DNA from: Dimorphilus gyrociliatus
Taxonomy: Eukaryota > Annelida > Polychaeta > Dinophilidae
Direction: 5' to 3'
Assembly: GCA_904063045.1 (NCBI GenBank)
Contig: CAJFCJ010000002.1
Location: forward strand, 2,192,422-2,256,421
Length of the DNA stretch: 64,000 nt
Part shown: one piece after another, positions 42,001 through 54,625 of the stretch
Numbering within the stretch: position 1 is the stretch's first letter
Layout of the letters: each line of letters opens with the position of its first letter
Program-made: the position numbers and the translations under genes
Notes under the pieces: model-generated
Seen by the model: the letters and a program-made list of their open reading frames with translations, nothing else
Databases searched by the model: none
Told to the model about the DNA's origin: nothing

Positions 42001-42718
42001 ATTGCTCTAACCCCCTTTCTCTTCCCACACGATGTTTTAAGAATAGAACCGGTGCATTTTAAATCATAAACTGGTATATACTATTAATATGAAGAAAGCA
42101 AAAGAATTCGAGTATTTAGTTATATTTCTTCTCTTTAACTTACAAAAGAAAATATGGTTGACATTTCCATTAAAAAAGATATATAAGAAATTCTTTACTC
42201 ACTGTATCATCCCATGAATGTTCATCTACTCCCGTTTCGAACAATTTTTCGAATTCAAAATTAACTCTTTCTTCAACCTAAACGATAAATTAATAAATTA
42301 GTTCTTCCTTTCCTTATTTCCCTTGTACAAATACGAACTTGAACTAAGTCAGCCAGGACAAGCTTATTAATGTATACACAAGCTGTATGGCCATAATAGA
42401 ATATTAAGGGTAATCTCAAACGATCGGGACACATATAAAACACTTTTGAATCTATTATGAATAGAATTACATTGTTTAATTTATAATACTTTGAATATGA
42501 ACACTAAACTAGATACCTTTTAAACCGAGGAAAAGGGACTCGTTTAGATCGTATGCATTTTCAAAATACGATTTTATTTGTCTATTTAACAGAATTTCAA
42601 TTTCTTAAAAGTATAGTATTCTATTGATATAAACTCACTCTTTAGTGCAACAACTCAAATCGCAAGGATTTGTAGCTTTGAAGGTGACATTTCCAGTCAG
42701 TAGATCTTTTCCAACCAT
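39036..42718 (-). CDS. ovoA: 5-histidylcysteine sulfoxide synthase / methyltransferase OvoA (ovothiol biosynthesis)
   Basis: Non-heme iron enzyme joining Cys and His, with a C-terminal SAM methyltransferase that completes ovothiol A. About ten or more short exons. N-terminal DinB_2 part: VEERVNFEFEKLFETGVDEH and WPELKDVVEYRKNVRDLV, then the iron-binding HX3HXE motif in GIEHERIHIETSSVLIRQLP (about 41290-41350). Sulfoxide synthase/FGE-like domain: FPSFGWDNEYG, DMPLDWPVEVNFLEAQAFCR, RLPTEAEF, GNVWEWLVDHMNGFPG, GGSWASTGNEASRF and FFQHSGFRLAYS. Methyltransferase: RLLHFGCSAGYVTFNIAKFF, VVAIDRRSRFIDACQKL, then MREMVKEDGSLIIHS, ending HLNKE. The first exon (MVGKDLLTGNVTF, 42639-42718) does not join the 42.2-kb exon in phase, so a small exon between them is probably unrecognised. 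Head-to-head with the PRXL2C-like gene. Confidence 0.92.
41577..42206 (-). other. OvoA intron, about 630 bp
   Basis: Between the WPELKDVVEYRK exon and the VEERVNFEF exon. No coding segment recognised. A small exon hidden here cannot be excluded. Confidence 0.4.
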
Positions 42719-43046
42719 GCTGCGAGAGTGTTGTCTAGACGGGAGTTGTAGAGTGAATGACTATGAAATCGAGGCTTTTTTATATATATAGGAGTAATTT
42801 AAATATTGATTATCTAAAAGAATTGCTCAACCAGGTAATAATGAGTGTTGCTATGTCATTATATAGGACATGGAAAAGTTTAGAGGAATCAGAAAAAAAT
42901 TTGTCCTATCTTATTACGATTCCTATTGGACAATTTTACGCATACTGTTCTTGGAAATTTTATCTTTTATTATTTAAATAAGATAAGTTTGTATAGTCAA
43001 TGTCGTTCTGAACTTGATCTGTTAGATTATTTTTCAGAATTTCAAA
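42719..43046. other. Divergent promoter of ovoA and PRXL2C-like gene
   Basis: 328 bp between two head-to-head start codons. An open frame at 42757-42981 has no recognisable product. Both flanking genes act in thiol redox defence, so co-regulation is plausible. Confidence 0.4.
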
Positions 43047-44072
43047 ATGGCGACCGATACCAGTAACCAAGAGGTATGCCCGTGCGATTTAACACCTATA
43101 TCTCGAGGTGAGAGAGAAGAAAAAAAAATAGACCTTAATGACGTTAAAGACAAAGTGATCTACGATGAAAACGGTAAAGAATATAAATTTGAAGAAATAT
43201 ACGAGGATAAGAAATCTATTATAGTTTTTGTTAGAGTAAGTATCAATAGTAGACTCTTTGTTTTGGCAACTGAAAATTGTTAAATTAAAGTATATTTTAC
43301 TTCCCCCAAGCAGCATTTTCTCTGTTTCGTCTGCAAAGAATATGTAGAAGACTTATCTCTAATATCTGATAACCTATTAAAAGTATGGAATAATAGATAG
43401 AATTTTTTTATCAAAATAAAGAACACAAATATTGATGTTTCGTTTGTCATATTATAGAAAGCCAATGTAAGATTAGTTGTTATTGGATGTGGACCATTCA
43501 AGTTTATTAAGGTATTTAAATTAAGATAAAAACTTTTGAATAAGTAATTAATGGAAACCGGTTTTTTTTAGTCATTCAGAAAATTAACCGGCTATAAGGG
43601 ATTCCTCTTCGTTGATCCTGAGAGGGAAATTTACAAGAAACTCGGTATGATTGAATCATTAAAAAGTGGTAATTTGGCAGGTAAACAAACATCTATTTAA
43701 TTATTAAAATAAAGGTGTTTTCTTATCATTCTTTTGTTATTTTTATCAGGAGATAAACATATTAAATCCAGAGCTATTGTTGGAGTGATCAAATCAACTT
43801 GGTGGGCTTTAGGATCAAGAGAATTTCAGGGAGACATTAGACAGCAGGGAGGTTCTTTAATTGTCGGACCAGGTATATATAATTAATTAAATTTTATTGA
43901 AACCCAATGAACTTTCACTTGTATTTTATTTATAAATTATCCAGGTCCTATCCTTCATTTTAGTCACATTGACAATTGTTCCGCTGATCACAAACCCATC
44001 AATTTTCTTCTAGATAAAGCTGGTGTTGATAATGTTAGTTTTCCAAAAGATCCAAGAGTGCAAGATGTGTGA
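43047..44072 (+). CDS. PRXL2C: PRXL2C/AAED1-like AhpC/TSA-family thioredoxin-fold protein
   Basis: Peroxiredoxin-like redox protein of the FAM213/AAED1 group. Six small exons; the first is 43047-43235 and the stop is TGA at 44070-44072. After a charged N-terminus the fold begins KVIYDENGKEYKFEEIYEDK, then SIIVFVR joined to HFLCFVCKEYVEDL, giving a CxxC redox pair (Cys-Phe-Val-Cys) at the usual place. KANVRLVVIGCGPF, KLTGYKGFLFVDPEREIYKK, LGM, FQGDIRQQGGSLIVGPG and HFSHIDNCSADHKPIN all follow in family order. The length of about 220 residues matches vertebrate PRXL2C. An AATAAA lies at 44177-44182. The biological substrate is unclear in the family. Confidence 0.9.
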
Positions 44073-45099
44073 CGTGGACTTTGAAATCAGGTTGAAATTC
44101 GGCACAATTAATCACCGTTTATTGAAATGACTTGAGTTTTCTTTTTTGTATCTTTCATTGCTATTTAAATTTCAACAATAAAGTGATTTGAAGTTTTATA
44201 GTTGATAGTCTTTTCTTTTCTTGAAAGTGAATAGAATCTACTTGCAAAGTGAGTTATAATAGGGAATTCTCTTTTTCAAAACAAGAATGATTCATGAAAC
44301 TACAATTGCACAAGAATTGACAATTAACTGAGAATTCAAAACTTTATGATATTTAATGATTGGTCTAAGAAATTTTATTGAATTAGTTCACTATTTCTTT
44401 TCTTAAATGGTAGATGGCGCTGCAGGGTTATTTACCCGCATATTTTATTTAGCGTTGTTTATCACAAATTGTAGACATGAACATTTTAAATGCCCTGCAG
44501 TTTTTTTAGAATTTTTTAAATTAGCTGTGAAATAACAGCTTGATAATAAATAAAGAAAAAGCAACATATTTGAAGATTATCAAACTCTTTTAAAGTATAT
44601 GATATATATTTGCAACTCTCATATTCTGCGTATAGTATTTCGAAAGTGTTTATTTATTGAGGTTAATATAGTCTTTAGGTTAAAATTTCGCAAAATTTTT
44701 ACACTTTTACCAAGCAAATTGGGGGGGGGGAAATGCAATTTTGTAGTTTCTATTTGTCGTGTCGCCATACCAACAGTGTTTACACCTACTTGATTTAGGG
44801 TTGGTTGAGAATGGTCACGTGACATCTACTTCGCCTCGTTTTGACATCGCCTCTCTACAATATGGCGGAACATCGTCATCGCCTAAAATTCAGTGTAGTT
44901 TAGTTAACTTTTCACCGTTAAACAAGCGTCGGCCATCTAGTGATATAGATTCAACAAAACAACTGTTTTATTTATAATTGGATAACTACAAAAAAAATCA
45001 ACATTTCTAAATAACACTTAAAAAACGTCAAAGCGTCTAAGAAAACATTTGAAGCTTCGAAATCGCCGCCGTACTTAATACGTTTTTACTTGGAATATT
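44073..45099. other. Intergenic region upstream of CDC14
   Basis: No gene supported. It holds TAGATGGCGCTGCAGGG (44411-44427), the best CTCF-like match in the window, a run of ten G at 44721-44730, and a GC-richer part (44750-44960) with CAATATGGCGGAA, the likely CDC14 promoter. Confidence 0.45.
44177..44182 (+). terminator. Likely poly-A signal of PRXL2C-like gene
   Basis: AATAAA 105 nt past the stop codon, followed by a T-rich stretch. Confidence 0.5.
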
Positions 45100-48000
45100 A
45101 TGGCCGATGAGAATGACATCATTGGCAGTGCGTCCGAATTTATAACAGGTTTGTTTTTGTTTTTATTACAGCCAAGAATTGTCACCATAGCAACTACGAC
45201 GCTGTTTTAAGTGAATTAATCGTTGTAGATCGACTTTATTTTGCTACCTTACGAACACGGCCCAGGTCAACGGCTCATACACATTATTTCAGCGTGGATG
45301 ATGAACTCCTCTATGAAAAGTACGCCTTATAAAATATTTAGAAGCCTGTAAAGTAATTAAAACAATAATATTACAGTTTTTACGCTGACTTTGGTCCGCT
45401 CAACCTTGCTATGCTCTATCGATATTGCTGTAAATTGAATAAGAAATTAAAGGTAACTGTATCATGCATGTTTTCGTGTATATGGTTAGGCCTCCATTTT
45501 TGGCATTATTCCAAAAAAGGGAGATACCGGGTCAATGATTCATATTTTTATACTAAATTTATATTCTAAACGCAGTCATTCTCATTGGCTAAAAAGAAAA
45601 TTGTTCACTACACGAGTTTCGACGCAAGGAAAAGAGCTAATGCAGCCTTTTTAATCGGATCCTACGCAGTAAGTTTCACAATAAAGAAACTATAATAGAT
45701 TTTAAAACGAGGTCATCCCCAAAGATTATCTTCTTAAAAAAGACACCAGAAGAAGCATATAGGCCATTAGTTTCTGGTTCGAATCCTCCATTTCTACCAT
45801 TCAGGTAAGCACCTGCGAATCATCGGTATTTTTCAACTGACGGATGAAAAGCATTGATTTACAGTATAAACAAGGCCTGCGTATGCGTTCCTCTAGTTTA
45901 TATGTTTTATCTGATAAACCTCTCTAGTCGATTGTTTAACGCGCTACGACTTGCCTCCGACGTTTACTTAGAGAATTGATTTTTAGGCGGCGAATCAACC
46001 ATGTAGTAAAAGACAGTTATTGCTAGGGGGTGGAGTCGAGGAAAGGGAAACCGTTTCCCACGCATTCTGCTCAGTGAAATGTACACACGATGGAGAACAT
46101 TGTTAAATAATTCTCTTATTATTACTATTGATCCGAGTGTGCCAATGACGCAGATGTTATAAATGAGTTTGCAATCCTAGTTCCCGGGTGAACTAAATAT
46201 GGTGTTATAGATCACTTAATAGCAAAATAAAACGAGATAAAGTTCATTGACAGTGTCTAAGCGTGCTTGCCATATTTAATACAAGAGGCCCTGATTGGCT
46301 AATTGAATCAATTCAAATCGTTTTACTTCAATCTTATTCTATGGTAGTAAATATAAGACAAGGATTTTTATCTAATAATAGGGACGCTTCATTCGGAGCT
46401 TCTACCTATAATCTGACTCTACTAGATACACTACAAGGCGTTAGTAAAGTGAGTGCAAGCAAACAACCAGATTAGTGCATGAATTTACCGATTCATTTGT
46501 TATTTCAGGCTTTGCAAAATGGTTTCTTTAATTTTGAAACATTCGACGTAGAAGAATACGAACACTACGAGGTACGTTTAATTACTTTTTATACCTAGAA
46601 TTTTCTTATTCGTTGTTCTTGGCTGCTGCTATATAGCAACTAAATTAAAGTTGACAGATCGCTTTGCGGCTAGACCTATATTTTAGTAATAGAGTTCATA
46701 CGTTCCCTTACTCTTATTTTATCTTCTTTTATTCTTTTTACATCCCTTAAATATACATACATATATATATCAGTATATATATATGCATGTATACAATATA
46801 TTTGTAAACTAAATAAAAAGAAGATCTTTTGAAGGTTTAGCAAAAGAGATTAGCATGATATTTTCTTTTTATTTTCTCTGCATGAAAATATTGTTTATGT
46901 TGCTTAAAACAGAAAGTAGAGAATGGCGATTTCAACTGGATACTACCGAATAAATTCCTTGCATTTTGCGGTCCTCATCCGAAGAGTAAAGTTGAAAACG
47001 GTAAACCTCTTTTCACAAACATATCCTTTATTTAGCTTTATTGACCTTGTTTAAAATGATAAACGAATCCCGTCTTCCATTCTTTTTTTAAACGTACTTG
47101 ATTAAGCTTAATTCTTTATTTCAACTTTATATTCATGTTTTTGTTTTTGAATGAATCGTTGTATGCTTTATTCGATCGCTTTAAATTTTTGGCTACAATG
47201 ACGTTGTAATATACTTGAAAACTTAGACAAAAGATAAATAAACTAGAAAAGAAAGAAGAAAGAAAAATAGATCCCCTTTTGCAAAACAAAATCAAAAAGA
47301 AATAAATAAACAAATATAGGGACAGTTTTCTTCTCTTTTCTAGTCAGACTCGTCCAGTGTAAATTAAATAAGTAGCGTTACAGTGTGTAGAAAACGGAGA
47401 TCTAAATTGGCTTCTACCGGGAAAATTTCTTGCATTCTGCAGTCCTCATTCGAAATCACGAAATGATCACGGTAATAATCGGAAATATTTCGTATTAAAT
47501 TTTCATTTTTCCATGTACGAGTGAGTGAGAATATGAGATCGTGCAAGTAACTATCAAATTCAAGGTATTTAATGATTCTCACTGTTGCCAGGTTACCCGT
47601 TACACGCTCCTGAGGCGTATTTTCCATACTTTAGAAAACATAAAGTTACTACTATCATACGTCTAAACAAGAAAATATACGACGCTAGGCAATTCAAAGA
47701 TGCTGGATTCGACCATCATGACCTATTTTTTGTCGATGGTTCGACTCCATCTGATGAAATTCTGCAGAAATTTCTGGATATTGTCGAGTCAATACCAGAC
47801 TCTATTGCGGTACACTGCAAAGCTGGACTTGGTCGGACAGGGTCATTGATAGGCGCTTATATAATGAAACACTATAAACTGACCGCAGCAGAAACGATTG
47901 CATGGATCCGAGTATGCCGACCGGGAAGTATAATAGGACCTCAACAACACTGGCTTGAAGAGAAACAAGCTTGGTTGTGGATGCAAGGAGATATCTTAAG

Positions 48001-48511
48001 GGCTAGAAATCAAAAATCCTTACAACCAGGGGTCTATAAAATCGCAAAAGAGGTGGATGATATGCATTTGTACGAAACAGTTAGCGATTTAGGATCTATG
48101 GACGACTATACTGGAAAGACTAGTTTAACGCAAGGAGATCGATTAAACGCCGTTAAGGCTCAACGCTTGAAACAAAATCGAAAAACTCAAAGGTGAGCCG
48201 AATTATATTTTAATTGACTTATAAATACTTGAAATTAAAAAAGATTTAAAAAAAAAACAACAACATCAAAGAAGGTGGCGTCGAGATGTTAATAAAAAAA
48301 AAATAACAAACAAAACAAACGTTTTGAAATATGGTTTTCTTACTTAAAAAAAAAGAGAAAAAAACGAAACCGGTAGAGTAAATATAATGAACAAAAGAAG
48401 CACTTTTTCTGTAAAACGGGAAAACATTTGCTTATTTGCAATAATTTATTTCAAAGAGCTCTCTTTTCTATTCCCTTTTTATCTTGGAACAATGAAAGAT
48501 TCCTGTCTCTT

Positions 48512-48543
<32 letters not shown>

Positions 48544-49618
48544 CATTTATATACACTATATTGTGTATATAAATTATATTATTAAAGATCCTAAGTTTTT
48601 TCAATATTATGAAACTAGGGATAAGAAAGAAAGAAAACGATATTTCAAGATTGAAGCAATCCGGCAAGTGCATCTATATATGCATGTTACGGTGCATATA
48701 TAAATGAACTTGCGTTGCTTAGTTTCTTTTGTAATAACTAAAGATCCTGACAAAGCCTCTGAATGCTTCGCATCAGACTCAACACATGCCGCTTAGTGCC
48801 TTTTAATAGTTATTAGAATGATGGAAAAATTATTTTTTATGCTTATTTGATAACATAGGCTAAATCTAGAACAACTACGAAAGCTTTATGTTATGTTGAT
48901 TAAGTGAATTGTATCTTTTGTGTAATATTCTAATATCTATGGGTTTGTCAGAGAATTATTGCTATGAAAAATGCCTGAAAAAAACTAGCGTATAAAAAAA
49001 AACAACCAAGAGGAAATAGTCATTTGAGATAATTTAGTCATATATTGCTTGACATGCGCAAATAGACGTCATTCTTTCAATCAATTAATTATAAATATTG
49101 TCTATACGTATGTATGTATGTATGTATAAAATTTATATGTATATATGCGTGTGTACATATAAATATAAATCGAGAAAAAAACTTGCAGTGGAGCTTCAGA
49201 GACTTTCGGTAGGAGGGTATCGAAGGACAACAAATCTGGCTATGCAACGACGCAAACTAATACTGGTCCAGTAACACGGTCAAGAGCCGTGAAACAATTA
49301 CAACACCATCAAATTGGTACGAAGTCGGGGAATGGACAAACTGCTTCCGGATCAACTTATCAAAGTCAAACTTCTAGACGAAGTCAAACAAGACATTCTT
49401 TGTCATCATCACCTGGTACATCAACTCTGCAAAGTCAAAGTTCCCTTAAAAGGTGCTTATTTTACTTATCCATCGCTTATTCGGGGCTTTATGGTTGCGC
49501 AATCCGAGTCCTACATTGCTTTTTCCTCAAATTTAATTTCTATTTTTAAAGTAACAATGTAATAAAGAGCCCCTACCTACCCTTTTTTGCTGTTTAAAGA
49601 GAATATATATATGTATAA

Positions 49619-49658
<40 letters not shown>

Positions 49659-49699
49659 ACATGAAAAATATATCTAATATATACACAGTATTTATACTT

Positions 49700-49739
<40 letters not shown>

Positions 49740-51830
49740 AAATGTACGTACCATTTGATTTTCTGAAAAAACCAGTGTTTGATGCTTGGCTCGATAAAAG
49801 ATAAAATAGAACTAAATACTTTTATCCAAATAGCTAAGTTCGCAATAACGAGATGAACAACAAACAATTCCGTTAAGCTATTTTATAATTGAGGAAATCA
49901 TTTAAATGTTGTAAATCTCTTGTTGATAGATTTCGATTTACATTTTCATTCTATTCTTTTCAGATAGAGTCTACATTTTATCATTGATAATTATGTATTC
50001 AAGTCAAATATTGCAGTTCATTACATTACTCCATAGTAATAGTAATCTTGCAACTTAACAATGTTATTTAAAAAATATCCATTTATGCGGACGCCATTAC
50101 CTTACCCCTATCTATTCCCACTCAATTCTTTCATTTTCTTATCTCTTTCAAAAAATTTTGTAACCCATTATTTCACTTTTCTGCCTACTTTTCCTTTCTC
50201 CTCCCCCTTCCCGTCTACTTATCTCCTCTATCCCCTATTTACCGGCATGATGGTCGAACAAAAGCCATTTGAATTTCTATCATAGTTAAACACATATTTT
50301 TAAATATTAGTTCTTTTTTATTTACAAATCGAGCCAATTGTTTTTTCATAAACAAAATTTTGCTCTTGAATTCTTTTCTTACTTTATATTCTTTATAAAA
50401 TCTATATCTTTCCTTTACATTTACAGTAAATGTATATATATTTATGTATATATTCAATTTACGTCATTTCAATGTAAAACGAAACAACTTTTACCTAATC
50501 CCATTCATCCATTATATATCCTTCCTTATAAATCATAAACTCGGATCATCTTTTATCGTTAATGAAGATACCAAGTTGTGGTGTCTTTCATTAAAAATTG
50601 GAAGACTATTTTTTATTACTGTATAAAACAAATCTGTCTTTAAGATACAAACTATGGCTTTTTTCTCTATTTTTTTCATGTCATTACACAGCTCTATGCA
50701 ACCTCGCCGATTGCGAGAAGTTTGGTCATCCGAAATTCAAAATCCCTACGCTCCGGCCCCTCCGCCTGCCAAGTATTATCATACTCGTTCCCATACGCAT
50801 AGGCCTGTAAGTTGTCGCATGTGACGCCTTTTGTTTTCGTATCGAAAAAAAAGAGAGAAAGAACTTCATCGTCACGCATGCGTCGTAGTTTTTCTCAAAT
50901 TCTTTAGTTATTATTTTATTTCTGATAATTTATTTTTTGTCTTTTATTTTCTTCGCAATTTTAATTCGCTAATCGGTTAGAGAGAAAGAATTATTACTTA
51001 ATGTATCAGTTTGTCTCAAAAGAAATCTGTTCCTTTAGTTTTCAATATTTTTGCACGCTTTGGTTTTTTTTTTTTATGTGCACAGTCCCAATTCACACTA
51101 GTCTTATGTAGTTTAGTTTATATCTTTCTTTGTTTTTTTTGGGTATTTAGTACGCTTTTTTAAGTGGTAAAAAAAAATTGATTTTGTACGAAAGAAATTA
51201 AAGAAGAAAAAAAAAATCGTACAAAAAAAAAAAAACAAGAATCTTTATCAATGATAATTTTTTATTTCCATTTCTACCTTTTTTTCCCCGCTACATAGGA
51301 ATGGTTATGGGATTTAAAACGATGAAATGTTGCTTGAATATCACACAACATCGGTATAAATCTATTTTAACTATATTTTTATATTTCTTCGGATAGTATT
51401 GTTATTTGAATATTTAAATTATATAAAAACTAAATTAAAAAAAAGAAAGAGAGAGAGAGGAAGAGAAAATAGAAAGAAAGAAAGAGAGAAAGCTTTTAAG
51501 GATAAAAAAAAAGTTAAAATAAATATTCTCACTTATAAAAAAAAGTCTATCACACCGTTTTTATCATGTGTGTGTGTGTGTGTGTGTAATTTTTTTTTTT
51601 TTAAAAAAAAAAGCAATATAGCAAAATCATCTTTGTTTACAAATACACCAAACTCTCACAGAGACACACAAACTATAAAATAAAAAAAATACTCTATTCC
51701 TAACAGTGTATTTTCAATTTTTTTTTTGAGTGCTGCATGCTGCTATTTTAGTTTTAATGCTTTATTTAATAACTTGAATATAATAGTATAGTAGCTTGAT
51801 ATATATATATATATATAAATATATATACAG

Positions 51831-51862
<32 letters not shown>

Positions 51863-52432
51863 TGAAATCACTTTATATAATTTATAATGTTATAATTTAT
51901 TTATTTATAGAAATTTATGATTGAATGTGTTTTATTTCTTATTTAATCTACTTTTTTTATTAAAAAAACAAAGGAAAAAAAATTAAAAGAAGAGAGAATT
52001 CTATTAACAATTCCATTCTATTTTTAAAAGAGTTACTATTCAAAGTATTAAATGTGTAAAATGATCTTTGTCTTGTTTATAGATAAAGACACTAGACCAA
52101 TGAAAGCAATGTGTGCAATAACACAGTAGAAAAGCACCTAAAATGTAGGTCATATCAACTAAATAAAACACAAAGTAGTCAGCTTTTTATGTATATATAG
52201 ATATATAACATTTTTTTTCTTGTAGTTGAAATAATCCATTATTTATTTTATCTTTGGAAGAAATTTCTCTTTTTTTTTTCTTTTTTTTTATAAAAAAAAA
52301 AGTTTATTAAATTAAAAAAGAAAAAGAAATATATAATTATTGATGATAAATTATAGTCTAACTATTTTTTTTATTATTTCCAGTCGGTTGAACCCATCGC
52401 GTGCGACTAGACCCGGACATTCTCCACCTTGA
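45100..52432 (+). CDS. CDC14: Dual-specificity phosphatase CDC14, with alternative exons
   Basis: Cell-cycle and ciliary phosphatase acting on CDK-type Ser-Pro sites. Exons: 45100-45148, 45172-45319, 45377-45452, 45576-45668, 45725-45804, 46382-46448, 46509-46571, then 8a (46913-47000) or 8b (47384-47471), 47592-48192, 49189-49452, optional 50692-50806, and 52384-52432. With 8a and without the optional exon the product is 525 residues ending RPGHSPP. Order: N-terminal DSP-A domain ([56 protein letters not shown]), acidic [10 protein letters not shown], the alternative segment, then the catalytic DSP-B domain with general acid loop [10 protein letters not shown] and P-loop [21 protein letters not shown], and a basic Ser-rich tail. 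The duplicated exon links the two DSP domains. The last introns are long and repeat-rich. Confidence 0.94.
45805..46381 (+). other. CDC14 intron, 577 bp
   Basis: No exon or RNA gene recognised. The base composition is more even than other gaps. Confidence 0.4.
46913..47000 (+). repeat. CDC14: CDC14 alternative exon 8a
   Basis: An 88-bp exon between AAAACAG and GTAAAC, encoding [20 protein letters not shown] then PHPKSKVEN. It matches the canonical CDC14 sequence. It enters in phase 0 and leaves in phase 1. Confidence 0.88.
47384..47471 (+). repeat. CDC14: CDC14 alternative exon 8b (tandem copy of 8a)
   Basis: An 88-bp exon between GCGTTACAG and GTAATA, encoding [20 protein letters not shown] then PHSKSRNDH. 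Same length and phases as 8a, with about 19 of 29 residues identical. Using both or neither copy shifts the frame, so they must be mutually exclusive in a full-length product. Confidence 0.85.
49453..52383 (+). repeat. Long repeat-rich CDC14 intron(s) with TA, GT, A and T runs
   Basis: 2.9 kb with TA tracts (about 49602-49740 and 51790-51862), a GT run (51567-51589), GA-rich purine stretches (51440-51495) and many poly-A/T runs. It contains one probable optional coding exon (50692-50806). No other gene supported. Confidence 0.6.
50692..50806 (+). CDS. CDC14: Optional CDC14 C-terminal exon
   Basis: Flanked by TTACACAG and GTAAGT. Read in the frame set by the preceding exon it encodes [20 protein letters not shown], then a Pro-rich segment and HTRSHTHRP. 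Its inclusion shifts the final exon so that the protein ends SVEPIACD at 52408-52410 instead of RPGHSPP. Confidence 0.55.
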
Positions 52433-53067
52433 TAGATAGTTGTATTTTGTACCAAATCTTGTGCTTGGTTGAGAATTTATAATCTAGTAATAACCTTTCT
52501 TCTTTTCTCATATTTCAAAAATTTATTCGTACATCGATTGTTTTATTGATTATTGATATTTTAGTAACATCTTGTATATTCGCTTATATATCAATATATA
52601 AGTAATATACATGTATAATTGTGTAAAAACAAAAAAAAAAGGAAAAACAATTTATTTGTTGAGAATGATTTCTTTTCCGTCGTGTCCAAAAAAGAAAAAC
52701 AAGAAAAAAAAAAAGAAATTTAAAATTTTAGGATTGCAAATTTGTTGAGAAACTGTGATGATAAAAAAATTAAACGTGCAGGCGTGAACTATTGTAATAT
52801 TTTATCGTTTAAAAAGGTAAAATTTTACTGCAATATTTTTGGTTAGTGTTTCTTTTTTTACGTCTTTCAAAATGTAAAAAAAAAAAGAAAGAAACAACAA
52901 AACAAAACAGAGAATTGAAAAGAATATAATTGTTTATTTCTGTACACGGAGTGCCATTTTTTTTTTCTTGTTTTCAATATTTTAATGTTTTTTCTATCTG
53001 TAAATGTTGATGAAGAAAAAAACAAAGAAGAGGGGAGTTTTCGAATGTTATTTGAGCCTGCAATATT

Positions 53068-53098
<31 letters not shown>

Positions 53099-54625
53099 CT
53101 ATGTTTGTATGGACAAAACTTTGCACTTGTTGCTGTTTAAGAAACCGCTCAATTTGTACAGTTATACGTTCGATATGTGAAAAATTTGTTTTTTTTTTTC
53201 TCTCTTTCTCCTCCTCCTCCTATCTTTTCTTTCCCCACCCGTCTTCGCTTAATTATTAATCTTCTTAGGCATAATGAAAAAGTAATGAAAAAGAGAACGT
53301 AACAAGAAGGAAAATTATTTCTATCTCGCCTGTCCCATCCTTTTTATTATTCTTTGTTTTTTATTTTAAATTCATAATTTTATTTTATGTAAAACATATT
53401 TTTCTTTTTTTGTTTTGAAATTTTTATTATCCGAATTATTAATAAAAATATGAATTAAAAATTTGGAAATATTTAACAATTTTAGGTTTTTATTCTTAGA
53501 TTTAAAAAAAAAATATCAAAACAAAACAAAAAAAAAACTAAGAGGAAAGAGAGTTTTTAGTTTGTAGATTTCTTTATATTTTCAATTTTTTGTTTGTATT
53601 TGGAATAATAAAATTGTCAAGTTAAATATAAAAATCTTGAACAACAAGTTGAATGAAATGTTTTTATCGTTTTAACTTATTAAAAATTGAAGTATATTTT
53701 TTTTTAATTAATTTCTTTTCACCATTAATTCTACATTATTTATTTAGAAAAAAATTCCAAGCATAACATACAAATTGACAAACATTGAATTTTTATGATG
53801 TTTACTATTCACACACACTTCGTATCATAATAACGATAAGTATGATATAATGAAGATAATTCTGATCCACACTTCCCGTCCCTCCCTTCCCTATTTGTCT
53901 TTGACCTCTGAACCCTGAATATTTTTTTCTCTCACTCTTATATATATAAATTTTATATATATATATATCGATTGTAAGAATGCCTGAGAACTTAACTTAT
54001 GTTTGCTGCTAATTTGAAATATCTACCGAAAGTTCTTAGATTTGATCCTATTATGTTAAATTTTGGCTTTCGATGGAACAAGAATCGCCTTTTACAGTAA
54101 GATCATAAAGATAAATAGATATCTTTGTAAAAAAAAATTAGTTAAAAGTAATTATAAATTATAAATGAAGCGTTGTTTTCTTCATTTATACAAAAAGTGT
54201 AATAATTATCTTAAGAAATATAATGAAAAAAAATAAACAAATAATCTTCAACTACAAAGTCAAACACTGCTTCAAACAATTGACCTACTGCTGCATACAA
54301 TAGACCTTGCTAATATTATTACACTTCCTATGGTTATCATAAACTCAAATGAGGGAAAACCGCATGATCAAAGCCTCTTAGCAAATCGTATTATAAGAAG
54401 GTGAAATTACTATTAACAGGAGTAAATTTTATAAAAATTACCATCGAAAACCAAAACAAGAATAAGTATTATGTGAGTGACGAAACTTTTAAACGGCTAA
54501 TGCATTATATAAAATTACAAACAATATCTTGACATAGAATGAGGCTGACAAAGGATCAATCCATAAAAATCAGTTAGTCTTATAAATCAACTTTCCAAAA
54601 GGTGAAAGCAGGCCAAAAGGTTCTT
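52433..54625. other. AT-rich gap between convergent CDC14 and TFIIS 3' ends
   Basis: 2.2 kb of simple A/T-rich DNA with poly-A and poly-T runs and TA tracts (53070-53098; 53939-53968). Open frames here are low-complexity. CDC14 3' UTR and poly-A signals are likely in its left part. Confidence 0.55.

Noticed and set aside
42757-42981. 74-codon plus-strand frame between ovoA and the PRXL2C-like gene
   Set aside because: No domain or codon signal; lies in the shared promoter gap.
44721-44730. Run of ten G as a G-quadruplex
   Set aside because: A single G run cannot form the usual four-tract structure; no further G tracts nearby.
48387-48703. Overlapping small frames with Tyr-Ile repeats
   Set aside because: Translations of a TA microsatellite inside a CDC14 intron.
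49577-49867. 96-codon minus-strand frame with Tyr-Ile repeats
   Set aside because: Simple TA repeat translation in the long CDC14 intron.
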